The notes under the pieces: generated by a model
Databases searched by the model: none
Seen by the model: the letters and a program-made list of their open reading frames with translations, nothing else
What the model was told of the DNA's origin: nothing
Made by a program: the position numbers and the translations under genes
Shown: positions 1-6,996 of the stretch, piece after piece
Layout of the letters: each line of letters opens with the position of its first letter
How positions within the stretch are numbered: position 1 is the first letter of the stretch
DNA from: Chloroflexota bacterium
GTDB lineage: Bacteria; Chloroflexota; Anaerolineae; Anaerolineales; Anaerolineaceae
Direction: 5' to 3'
DNA: 12,176 nt
NCBI GenBank assembly: GCA_029265085.1
Contig: JAJUJY010000130.1
Location: 1 to 12,176, forward strand

Positions 1-2282
1 ACTCCACCAACTGTCTCTGCCCCTATTTGTTGGACAATATTTCCTTCAGCGCTGCTGGTGATGAAAAAGTTTACAATCGTGCCATCCGGGACCATATTGC
101 GGTTGTGATCATAAATCACCCCCGTTTTTATCGGTATAACATCTCCGATCTTAAATTTAGGTGCTTCGGTTGGTTCGGGCGTTTGGGTTCCATCCAGAAC
201 TTCTGAAACGTTCTGGTCAATCATTAATGGAATTACCTGACTTGGGTCAGGGGAAGTGGCCAAAATCAAATCATAACCTACACCCATGACCGATACCGGC
301 AAAGCCCCCGTTGGCTGCAACTCTTGAAAGAGAATACGCGCAGCCATATCCAGGAATGGGGTAGTTTTTCCATAAATCCCATAATATGCTGTAATCTTTG
401 AAATATCCGTTGCATCCAAATAATACGGTGCATTAAAAGCAAAAACAATCACTCGTTTATTGCGGATTAAGTCCGGCCGCTCTGACAGTAAACGTTTTAG
501 TGCAAGCGATTCTGGACGGCTTTCACTCATACTCAGCATGGAGAACACAACCCAATTAGCACCCCGCAAGTTGTTGTCTAACGGTGGAGAGGAATTGGGA
601 TCATTCAAATAAACCTGTAGGTCTGCAAATGTATAGGTAGATAACAAATTTTGATTAATCTGCCCACCTGCCTGCGGTCCATACAGACGAACAACAGCAT
701 TCTTTAATCCATCAACAGGGAAAATTGACTGCTCAACACAGGTGTTGCACTGCTTGGCAGTGATGGTATCTGTAAAAAATACCATCTGATCTCGTGTAGA
801 AGGAGGCCGTTGAAGAATTGTACTTAATTCAGCCGGGTCTGGACTGATCAAAGTCACTGATTGGCGAGCCACCTCAAATGATACCGCCTGCGAACGTCCA
901 ACTTCATCTAAACCTTGAAGATCCGGACTTGCTGCTTCCAAAGTAAAGGCCGGATACAACTTATATTTTAAGGCCAGAATTTTAAGCACTGAGCGATCTA
1001 CACGTTCTGCAAAAGCAGTATCTTCACGATATTTCTGGGTGAATGACTCAAGTGTACGCACAATAGTAGTAGCACTGTCAGGATCAATCAACTCATAAAA
1101 ATTATTCAGGTATAACAAATCATTCCCTGCCAAAAATGCATCTAGAGCAATTTGGCGGGAGTCGAAGGATTGCAGGGTTGGATCAAAAAACTTTCGAATT
1201 GCGTTACTGCCTAAAGAATCACTGACTACCACCCCGCCTTTTTGATACCAATCAGCAATGGGTTGGATCGCTAAAATTTGTTCTAGAGCAGTTTTATCAA
1301 GACTAACTGGCGCAGTGGTATCCCGAATATTCCCTTGAAATCCCTGGTAACGAATATGAGAAACTAACAATCCATCAGTCTGTTGAGAAAGATCTTCCGA
1401 TTCTTGCGTAACTGCAAAGAATGGCTCCAATTCGATTTGTTTCAATTGCTCCAATAATTTTCGGACAGTGGCAACTTCTTCCTCAGGCAGGCGGTCTGAG
1501 CCACCTCGTCCGGGGAAATGCTTGGCAATGACAGCAATTTTATTATCCCCACCCGTATGCAAGCCGCGAATATATGCAGTGCCCATCTGCCCTACCCAAT
1601 AGGGATCACCGCCAAAAGTACGAGCACCTAAGTCATCACCACCGCTTGGCTGGACCATATCCAAAACATCCAATGACGGGCCTAGAAACAAATTAAATCC
1701 GATTGAGGATAATTCTCGCCCCAACACGGTGCCAATTTGCTCTGCCAGTTCTGGCTTCCACGTCGCGCCAATCGCCATATTGGTAGGCAAAGGGGTCATT
1801 CCATTCAAGATCTGGTCATACGGGTAAGAATCCCCCTCTTGTGAGATCCCCACAAATAATGGGATATACGCGGATTGCAAGGGTTGGTTGGTTGCAGGAT
1901 TTACCAAACTACCCCCTGGAGATGCATTCCATGCGTGACTCTGCAGTGAATCTATCATCTCCGATGCTGACTTTATTGTTCCTTCCGGTCCAATAAAATT
2001 ATCATTATCCGAGCGTAGAACCACTCCCCCGATACCATACCGTGTAATTAGATTATAAATTTTTGATTCTTCACCTACATCCGTCCCGCGAAAAGCCACT
2101 AAAAAGAGCTGGCCTACCTTTTGCTCGGGTGTCATGGATGCAAGCAATCTCCGCGCTTTCGTCTCTGGATCCGTTCCCTGTCCAGATGGAAAGGCAGAAA
2201 CAGTCCGTAATGGGGTAATCATTGCGGAAAGGATGCTTATGATAACAATACCCAAAATAATCGTTCGGCGGAAATGATACAT
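1..2282 (-). CDS. Exported GH3-family protein, beta-N-acetylhexosaminidase-like (C-terminus beyond window)
   Basis: I translated this stretch from the ATG at 2282-2280; it stays open for 760 codons to the window edge, so the stop is missing. Residues 7-30 form a hydrophobic signal peptide or membrane anchor after two arginines. The GH3 N-terminal barrel spans about 45-445: MTPEQKVGQLF (50-60), a QEG motif (148-150), GPSLDV (201-206), RTFGGDP (221-227), KHFPG (254-258) and the nucleophile motif VVVSDSLG with Asp355. A GH3 C-terminal-like region follows (about 465-680), then a Thr/Pro/Glu linker (699-708) and the start of an apparent Ig-like domain. Known GH3 NagZ enzymes remove terminal N-acetylglucosamine, using an Asp-His dyad in the loop after KHFPGHG. 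Here that loop reads GRGGSDRLPEEE and the His is absent. The role is therefore uncertain: an altered hydrolase or a binding protein. It is the last visible gene of the operon, starting 4 bases after the phosphodiesterase stop, with no clear ribosome binding site, which suggests coupled translation. Confidence 0.85.
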   Translation of the reverse strand, partial: MYHFRRTIILGIVIISILSAMITPLRTVSAFPSGQGTDPETKARRLLASMTPEQKVGQLFLVAFRGTDVGEESKIYNLITRYGIGGVVLRSDNDNFIGPEGTIKSASEMIDSLQSHAWNASPGGSLVNPATNQPLQSAYIPLFVGISQEGDSYPYDQILNGMTPLPTNMAIGATWKPELAEQIGTVLGRELSSIGFNLFLGPSLDVLDMVQPSGGDDLGARTFGGDPYWVGQMGTAYIRGLHTGGDNKIAVIAKHFPGRGGSDRLPEEEVATVRKLLEQLKQIELEPFFAVTQESEDLSQQTDGLLVSHIRYQGFQGNIRDTTAPVSLDKTALEQILAIQPIADWYQKGGVVVSDSLGSNAIRKFFDPTLQSFDSRQIALDAFLAGNDLLYLNNFYELIDPDSATTIVRTLESFTQKYREDTAFAERVDRSVLKILALKYKLYPAFTLEAASPDLQGLDEVGRSQAVSFEVARQSVTLISPDPAELSTILQRPPSTRDQMVFFTDTITAKQCNTCVEQSIFPVDGLKNAVVRLYGPQAGGQINQNLLSTYTFADLQVYLNDPNSSPPLDNNLRGANWVVFSMLSMSESRPESLALKRLLSERPDLIRNKRVIVFAFNAPYYLDATDISKITAYYGIYGKTTPFLDMAARILFQELQPTGALPVSVMGVGYDLILATSPDPSQVIPLMIDQNVSEVLDGTQTPEPTEAPKFKIGDVIPIKTGVIYDHNRNMVPDGTIVNFFITSSAEGNIVQQIGAETVGG

Positions 2283-2286
2283 GGCG

Positions 2287-3051
2287 CTAAAAACCGCTCT
2301 TATGTTCTTGAAGTATTTTATTCGCCAACAAAGGATCATCCGTAATGATGCCATCCACCTTCCACTCATATAAACGGGCCATATCCAACGGATCATTTAC
2401 AGTCCAAACATTTACCTTTCGGTTGTGCAGGTGTTCGCGCTGGATCATTGCGTCATTTACATCAGTCACATACGGATGCAGCAGACTTGGTGAAAACCAA
2501 CTGCCAATAAACGATCGAGCGAATATTCCGGGTGTTCCCGGTAATGCTAATATTGCTACTGGGCAGTTTGGCAACAATTTTTGAACTCGAGATAAATTCA
2601 AAGGGAAAAATGAGGAGAACATCACTGAATTTTCGAGGTGGTGCTTTGTTACCAAATCGGCGACCAGATCGGTTAATCCATCATTCAGAGAAGTGTAATT
2701 TGTTAGCTCAACATTGATTAACAATTTATTACCAACTGCTTCAAACACTTCCTCTAGAGTAGGGATTTTTTCGCCTTTATACTGCTCTGAGAAAAAAGAT
2801 CCGGCGTCAAGTTCTTTAAGTTGATCCAATGGTAACTGGTTAACTCGACCCTTCCCATTTGTAGTAGTTCGATCAACGGTAGGATCATGAATAACAACCG
2901 GTACTCTGTCCAGAGTCAACTTAACATCCAATTCAATAGCTGCAGCACCCTGATCAACCGCACATTGAAAAGCAGCGATGGTGTTTTCCGGAGCATGCGC
3001 AGATGCTCCGCGATGGGCGAAAATCGTTGGCAAGTAGGCGGTATTGAACAT
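2287..3051 (-). CDS. Glycerophosphodiester phosphodiesterase (GDPD family, UgpQ-like)
   Basis: Predicted to hydrolyse glycerophosphodiesters, the deacylated phospholipid head groups, to sn-glycerol 3-phosphate and an alcohol. The 254-residue protein is a single GDPD TIM barrel of normal bacterial length and has no signal peptide, so it should be cytoplasmic. Family active-site residues are visible: AHRG with His13 and Arg14, the PENT motif (21-24), ELD with Glu40 and Asp42 as metal ligands, HDP with His55, and Glu115. The C-terminal pattern NVWTVNDPLD followed by DGIITDDP is also typical. One oddity is that the lysine usually found two residues after the second metal-binding Glu is Thr117 here (VELT). 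The start lies only 3 bases after the stop of the AAA+ gene, and the exported GH3 gene follows after 4 bases, so the three are almost certainly co-transcribed. Specific substrate unknown. Confidence 0.92.
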   Translation of the reverse strand: MFNTAYLPTIFAHRGASAHAPENTIAAFQCAVDQGAAAIELDVKLTLDRVPVVIHDPTVDRTTTNGKGRVNQLPLDQLKELDAGSFFSEQYKGEKIPTLEEVFEAVGNKLLINVELTNYTSLNDGLTDLVADLVTKHHLENSVMFSSFFPLNLSRVQKLLPNCPVAILALPGTPGIFARSFIGSWFSPSLLHPYVTDVNDAMIQREHLHNRKVNVWTVNDPLDMARLYEWKVDGIITDDPLLANKILQEHKSGF

Positions 3052-3054
3052 TGT

Positions 3055-4389
3055 TTACAACTCAACAAAATAGGAATCAGCCGCCCGGTCAATCATCTCT
3101 CGGCTCATTTCAGGTTCTTTCCCAATATAACGGGCAATATCAAGGATTTGGTCACATAAATCCCTGGGATGAGATGCCCTTAATTTTCGATTGCGTTTTA
3201 TATAGTGTTCCTGTAGCAGATAAGCCAGCCCTTGATCGCTATAGATAACTCCTTTTTGAGAAGAAACTCGTTTAAATATCTCGCGGTATTCTTCGTAGGA
3301 AGGATCAACGATTTCAATTTTGTGGCGCAGCCTGCGCAAGAATGCTTCATCAACCAGATCTTTGGGCGGGAGATTCGTAGAAAAAATCACCAACACATCA
3401 AATGGAATTTCAAATTTACGCCCTGTGTGAAGGCTCATATAATCAATACGGTTCTCTAAGGGAACAATCCACCGGTTGAGCAAATCTCTTGGGCGAACCT
3501 GCTGTCTGCCAAAGTCATCAATTAATAAAATACCGCCGTTGGCTTTCACCTGGAATGGAGCTTCATAATACTTCAAGGTATCATCAAATACCAGGTCTAA
3601 ACCAGCCATGGTCAATTCACCACCGGTTACAATAAATGGCCGCTTAATTAATACCCAGCGGGGATCTCGGCGTGCACCAGTGCGCAATGAACCAGTTCCC
3701 AACGAAGTAACATCTTCTTCAGGAGAAAGCTGGTGGTTAACCGAATCATATAACTTAATCACCTGCCCATCCACGTAAATTGCAAAGGGGATGAACATTT
3801 TTTGTCCCTGAATGAGATTGCCAACCGCTCTGGCAATGGTAGTCTTCCCATTCCCTGGAGGGCCATACATAAATATTGATGTACCAGAATTTACCGCAGG
3901 GCCTAAACGCTGGTAAGTTGTCTCAGAAATAACGACATTGGCAAGCACCTGCCGCATAATTCGATTAGTCACCTGCAGCCGGCTACGGCTTTGCCGTCGA
4001 ATCGCTTCATTATAAACACTCAATGGAACAGGTGCTGGACCGGCATACTGGGATCGTTCTAAGGCTTCACGTGCCCGGGCAATACCTGCCCCGGTAATCG
4101 CATACATATAAGCTCCTTCGCCTAAGCCCATTTGTGAAGTCCGAACTTCAACACTTTTTTCCCGTTTTAATGCTTCCAGAATTTGATCAACAACCCCTGT
4201 AAAAGGCAAAGCGATTTCTTCTGCCAATTTAAAACCGCTCATATATCCCTGGAAATAAAAGATTTTTAGAACCAGGTCTTGGAGCCAAAGAGGAGACAAA
4301 CCGGTATCTTCGATTCTGGTTATAGGAGGGGGAATAAACGGAGTTGATTGTGCAGGATGGGCTGTAGGACGCGAAGGTGAAATGCTCAT
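3055..4389 (-). CDS. AAA+ ATPase with N-terminal winged-helix-like region, function unknown
   Basis: A 444-residue ATPase I cannot assign to a named system. Order of parts: a Ser/Pro-rich disordered start (1-25); an alpha-helical region (about 31-112) that reads like a winged helix, ending in a TGAGIARAREAL helix; a linker; then the AAA+ core. In the core, Walker A is GPPGNGKTT (176-184), Walker B is GGILLIDDFG (285-294), sensor 1 is Asn339 in FSTNLPP, and candidate arginine fingers are Arg352/Arg353. A C-terminal helical lid (about 380-444) holds a possible sensor 2 Arg in HPRD (407-410). Between Walker A and B there is a long insertion (about 205-280), larger than in simple MoxR-type ATPases. 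No membrane segment is seen. It leads the operon with the phosphodiesterase and the exported GH3 protein. It has the best ribosome binding site in the window (AGGAGG). It could be a remodelling ATPase or chaperone; the partner is unknown. Confidence 0.88.
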   Translation of the reverse strand: MSISPSRPTAHPAQSTPFIPPPITRIEDTGLSPLWLQDLVLKIFYFQGYMSGFKLAEEIALPFTGVVDQILEALKREKSVEVRTSQMGLGEGAYMYAITGAGIARAREALERSQYAGPAPVPLSVYNEAIRRQSRSRLQVTNRIMRQVLANVVISETTYQRLGPAVNSGTSIFMYGPPGNGKTTIARAVGNLIQGQKMFIPFAIYVDGQVIKLYDSVNHQLSPEEDVTSLGTGSLRTGARRDPRWVLIKRPFIVTGGELTMAGLDLVFDDTLKYYEAPFQVKANGGILLIDDFGRQQVRPRDLLNRWIVPLENRIDYMSLHTGRKFEIPFDVLVIFSTNLPPKDLVDEAFLRRLRHKIEIVDPSYEEYREIFKRVSSQKGVIYSDQGLAYLLQEHYIKRNRKLRASHPRDLCDQILDIARYIGKEPEMSREMIDRAADSYFVEL

Positions 4390-4396
4390 TTACGAT

Positions 4397-4402
4397 CCTC
4401 CT
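4397..4402 (-). promoter_or_regulatory. Strong Shine-Dalgarno of the AAA+ gene
   Basis: On the minus strand the sequence reads AGGAGG, 7 bases before the ATG at 4389-4387. It is a full consensus site and fixes this start. The rest of the minus-strand operon has only weak sites at the two downstream starts, which fits translation coupled to this first gene. Confidence 0.85.
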
Positions 4403-4436
4403 GAGAGTATACAGCAGTTGAAATTAATGCTATCAA

Positions 4437-4445
4437 ATTATAGCA
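4437..4445 (-). promoter_or_regulatory. Extended -10 promoter for the AAA+/GDPD/GH3 operon
   Basis: On the minus strand the sequence is TGCTATAAT: a perfect -10 hexamer (4442-4437) preceded by the TG of an extended -10. No good -35 is seen at normal spacing, as is usual for extended -10 promoters. Transcription would begin near 4430, giving a leader of about 40 bases that includes the AGGAGG site. A second possible -10, TATACT at 4412-4407, lies closer to the gene, with TTGATA 19 bases upstream of it. Confidence 0.6.
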
Positions 4446-4452
4446 TGCCAAT

Positions 4453-4462
4453 CCTTGCAAGG
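4453..4462. promoter_or_regulatory. 10-bp perfect palindrome between divergent promoters, possible operator
   Basis: CCTTGCAAGG is a perfect palindrome. It contains the -35 of the plus-strand glycosyltransferase promoter and sits where a minus-strand -35 would be. It is framed by TGCC (4446-4449) and GGCA (4461-4464), an inverted repeat with an 11-base spacer. A dimeric regulator bound here could affect both transcription units. This is inference from position only; no regulator is encoded nearby. Confidence 0.3.
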
Positions 4463-4483
4463 CAGGCTCGGAACCCGTATAAT
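4455..4483 (+). promoter_or_regulatory. Sigma70-type promoter of the GT2 gene, predicted leaderless transcript
   Basis: TTGCAA (4455-4460), a 17-base spacer and a perfect TATAAT (4478-4483). The ATG at 4492 begins only 8 bases after the -10, where transcription itself should begin, so the mRNA would have essentially no 5' leader. No Shine-Dalgarno is present, which agrees. Confidence 0.7.
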
Positions 4484-4491
4484 CGACAATT

Positions 4492-5175
4492 ATGAAAACT
4501 ACAGTTCTAATTCCTGCTTATAATGAAAAAGAAACCATCCGTGAGATCATCCAACGAGTAAAAAAAACCGGCCGTGCCAGCGAAATCTTAATCGTTGATG
4601 ATGGTTCTCAAGATGGCACCCGCGAGATTTTGCATGAACTCGATGGTCAAGATCGGGTTCGAGTCATTTTCCATGAAAAAAATATGGGGAAAGGCGCTGC
4701 AGTTCGCACAGGTATCCAAAATGCCACTGGCGATGTGATTATTATTCAAGATGCGGATCTTGAATATGACCCTCGAGAATATGATAACTTGCTGAAACCG
4801 ATTGAAGAGGGCATTGCCGATATTGTTTATGGCTCTCGTTTTTTGGGCGCTGCCCGTCGACCCATTCTATTTTGGAATATGGTAGCCAATAAAATTTTAA
4901 CTTTAATAACCAACATCCTTTACAATAACATCCTCAGCGATATGGAGACAGGTTACAAAGTATTTAAACGAGAATTGGTGAAAGATATCCCCCTGCACTC
5001 TCGGAGATTCGAGTTCGAGCCAGAATTTACTGCGAAAATTCTTAAAAGAAAAATTCGGATCTTTGAAGTGCCGATTGCCTTTAATCCGCGTGACTATACG
5101 CAGGGTAAGAAAATTAAAATGTGGGATGCCTTTGAAGCTCTATGGGCCCTCATAAAATATCGATTTGTGGATTAG
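4492..5175 (+). CDS. Family 2 glycosyltransferase, polyprenyl/dolichyl-phosphate sugar synthase-like
   Basis: A 227-residue GT-A fold enzyme predicted to transfer a sugar from a nucleotide sugar, most likely to a polyprenyl phosphate at the inner face of the membrane. Visible motifs: [12 protein letters not shown] at the N-terminus, [13 protein letters not shown] (31-43), [11 protein letters not shown] (64-74), and the metal-binding DAD at 87-89 followed by LEYDP. The C-terminal half carries [14 protein letters not shown] (150-163), [11 protein letters not shown] (173-183), and an NPRDY...GKK pattern (198-207), all usual for the DPM/DPG-synthase-like subfamily. There is no C-terminal membrane segment, so this is the short, soluble or peripheral form. 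The sugar (mannose, glucose or other) cannot be read from the sequence. It stands alone, divergent from the AAA+ operon and convergent with recJ. Confidence 0.9.
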   Translation: MKTTVLIPAYNEKETIREIIQRVKKTGRASEILIVDDGSQDGTREILHELDGQDRVRVIFHEKNMGKGAAVRTGIQNATGDVIIIQDADLEYDPREYDNLLKPIEEGIADIVYGSRFLGAARRPILFWNMVANKILTLITNILYNNILSDMETGYKVFKRELVKDIPLHSRRFEFEPEFTAKILKRKIRIFEVPIAFNPRDYTQGKKIKMWDAFEALWALIKYRFVD

Positions 5176-5202
5176 CCTGTATAGTTTTTAACCAAATCAA
5201 AA

Positions 5203-5270
5203 AGATAAAAAACTTGCGATTTGACCAACCAGTAATTCCTCAGGATTGGTTCAAATCGCAAATATTTTAA
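5203..5270. terminator. Bidirectional intrinsic terminator between GT2 and recJ
   Basis: The left arm (5214-5228) and right arm (5246-5261) pair over 15 bp with one bulged T. The outer block TTGCGATTTGA is perfect and the loop is about 17 bases. On the minus strand the stem is followed by GTTTTTTATCTTTTT (5213-5199), a strong U-tract for recJ, whose stop lies 22 bases before the stem. On the plus strand the stem is followed by ATATTTTAA, a weaker but usable tract for the glycosyltransferase. Confidence 0.85.
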
Positions 5271-5283
5271 TCACGAATACTTG

Positions 5284-6984
5284 TTAGTCTGCAGTTCCAG
5301 ACGGCCTTAAATCTCTCACATTTAATTGCAAGGATACCCGTCCCTGATAAACATTTCGTTCGAAGGTGTACATTAAATCCACCATCTCTGGCATTTGATT
5401 CAACCAGTGCCCCAGTCGAAACGCAATTGCATCATAAGTTATCCGTCCATCCGTGACAGTTAAACGCAAATGTTTTCCATCACTGCCAACTGTACGAGAT
5501 TTAACCACCTTAAGTTTTCTCGAAACAAACACCGCCTCTGGATTGCCCAGGCCAGTTGGTTGTAGTGCATCTAAATAGTTCAAAAAGTCTGGATGAAGTT
5601 CCCTTAATGGAATTTCCATATCGGCTTTTAACACCGGGCGTAAATCTTTATCTGCCAGCTCCCGCTCGGCAATACGCTGCAACCGGGTCATAAGGTCATA
5701 TAACAATTCATTTTTCACCGTAAAACCTGCCGCCATGGAATGTCCCCCATGCCGGTCTAGCAGGTCTGCACATTGATCCAATGCTTGCGTAATATGAAAT
5801 TCAGATATACTCCGGCACGATGCGCGGGTGTGCGTCTCGCCTTTAAATCCAACCACAGAAGGCCGGTAATAAGTCTCCGTCAATTTGGCCGCTACCAATC
5901 CAACAACCCCTGGATTGAATTGTTCGTCCACGGCAAATAATAAATGGTCTAACCCAGCCGATTGTATTTTATTTTCAGCCTCACGCTGCATATCCTGGGT
6001 TAATTTTTGTCGTTCCCGGTTTTGGTTATCTAACTGCTGTGCCAGTAATCCTACTTCCTGGAAATCTTTCGAAATCAGTAAACGGTATGAATCCAAAGCA
6101 GTTTCAAGCCGGCCAGATGCATTTAGCCGCGGGCCTAATCCAAAGCCAATATCACCGGAAGTTATCCTATCAACATCAATGCCCGCAACCCTTGCAAGGG
6201 AGTGTAATCCTTGACGTTTACCAAAACGAATTTGTTTTAATCCATCCCGCACCAGCGATCTATTTTCACCTACTAACGGGACGATATCAGCTACCGTTCC
6301 AAGGGCAACTAAGTCTAACCAGTTTTCAACAACAACACCATTGACCGGACGTTTGGTTAATAACGCCTGAGCCATTTTATATGCCAGACCTACCCCTGAA
6401 AGATTTTGATCCGGATATTGGTTTCCTTCTCTTTTGGGACAAATAACCCCGTAGGCATCAGGTAAATCATCTTTGGGATGGTGGTGATCACTAATGATCA
6501 GATCAATCCCTAAAGATTTTGCATGTTCTGCTTCGCGCGGTGAACGTATTCCGCAGTCAACCGTGACGACCACTCGAACACCGTCTTCCGCTAACGAATC
6601 TAAGGCATCATTATTCAGCCCATACCCCTCTTCAAAACGATTCGGGATATATCCACGAACCGTGCCACCCAGTGCTTCAAGCACCTCAACCATTAATGCA
6701 GTAGCAGTCACCCCATCCACATCATAATCGCCATAAACTGCAATCGGTTCTTGCTGGTCAATTGCGAATAACAACCGGGTAACCACATCCCCCATATCTT
6801 GCAATAAAAACGGATTGGCAAGATTTTCTTTGCCGTCCAAATACTGTTGCGCAGCAATTGGATCGTGATAATGACGGTTATATAGGATTTGCCGTAGAAA
6901 TTTGGGAAAATCCGCTAAAGCATCATCAATATTTTGAGGAATTGGGTCGGATATTACCCACCGTTTTTGTGTTACAGGGTCCAT
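5284..6984 (-). CDS. recJ: Single-stranded-DNA-specific exonuclease RecJ
   Basis: 5'-to-3' exonuclease on single-stranded DNA that acts in recombinational and mismatch repair. The 566-residue protein is close to the usual bacterial length. Numbered from the ATG at 6984: DHH motifs DYDVDG (86-91), VDCGI (142-146) and the metal-binding DHHHP (166-170); LGTVADIVPL (228-237); NASGR (288-292); then the DHHA1 domain with DRHGGHSMAAGF (410-421); and a C-terminal OB-fold region (about 450-560) that would grip DNA. All catalytic acids and histidines look intact. I prefer the ATG at 6984 over an in-frame GTG at 6993: a good AAGGTGA site lies 5 bases before the ATG, and the GTG falls inside it. It follows alr by 5 bases in the same operon and ends at a strong terminator. 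Confidence 0.96.
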   Translation of the reverse strand: MDPVTQKRWVISDPIPQNIDDALADFPKFLRQILYNRHYHDPIAAQQYLDGKENLANPFLLQDMGDVVTRLLFAIDQQEPIAVYGDYDVDGVTATALMVEVLEALGGTVRGYIPNRFEEGYGLNNDALDSLAEDGVRVVVTVDCGIRSPREAEHAKSLGIDLIISDHHHPKDDLPDAYGVICPKREGNQYPDQNLSGVGLAYKMAQALLTKRPVNGVVVENWLDLVALGTVADIVPLVGENRSLVRDGLKQIRFGKRQGLHSLARVAGIDVDRITSGDIGFGLGPRLNASGRLETALDSYRLLISKDFQEVGLLAQQLDNQNRERQKLTQDMQREAENKIQSAGLDHLLFAVDEQFNPGVVGLVAAKLTETYYRPSVVGFKGETHTRASCRSISEFHITQALDQCADLLDRHGGHSMAAGFTVKNELLYDLMTRLQRIAERELADKDLRPVLKADMEIPLRELHPDFLNYLDALQPTGLGNPEAVFVSRKLKVVKSRTVGSDGKHLRLTVTDGRITYDAIAFRLGHWLNQMPEMVDLMYTFERNVYQGRVSLQLNVRDLRPSGTAD

Positions 6985-6989
6985 TGGTT

Positions 6990-6996
6990 TCACCTT
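6990..6996 (-). promoter_or_regulatory. Shine-Dalgarno that decides the recJ start
   Basis: Minus-strand AAGGTGA lies 5 bases before the ATG at 6984-6982 and contains the alr stop codon TGA. The same bases also hold a GTG (6993-6991) that would overlap the alr stop, but using that GTG would leave recJ without a ribosome binding site. Confidence 0.65.

Noticed and set aside
1..2282. Possibility that the left edge is non-coding or a broken gene
   Set aside because: The minus-strand frame is open for 760 codons with GH3 motifs in the right order throughout; it is simply cut by the window edge.
5885..6344. Two overlapping plus-strand open frames inside recJ
   Set aside because: Antisense to the conserved central part of recJ; low-complexity composition and no supporting signals.
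6984..6993. GTG start for recJ overlapping the alr stop (GTGA)
   Set aside because: The GTG lies inside the AAGGTGA site that is ideally spaced for the ATG at 6984. The difference is only three residues.
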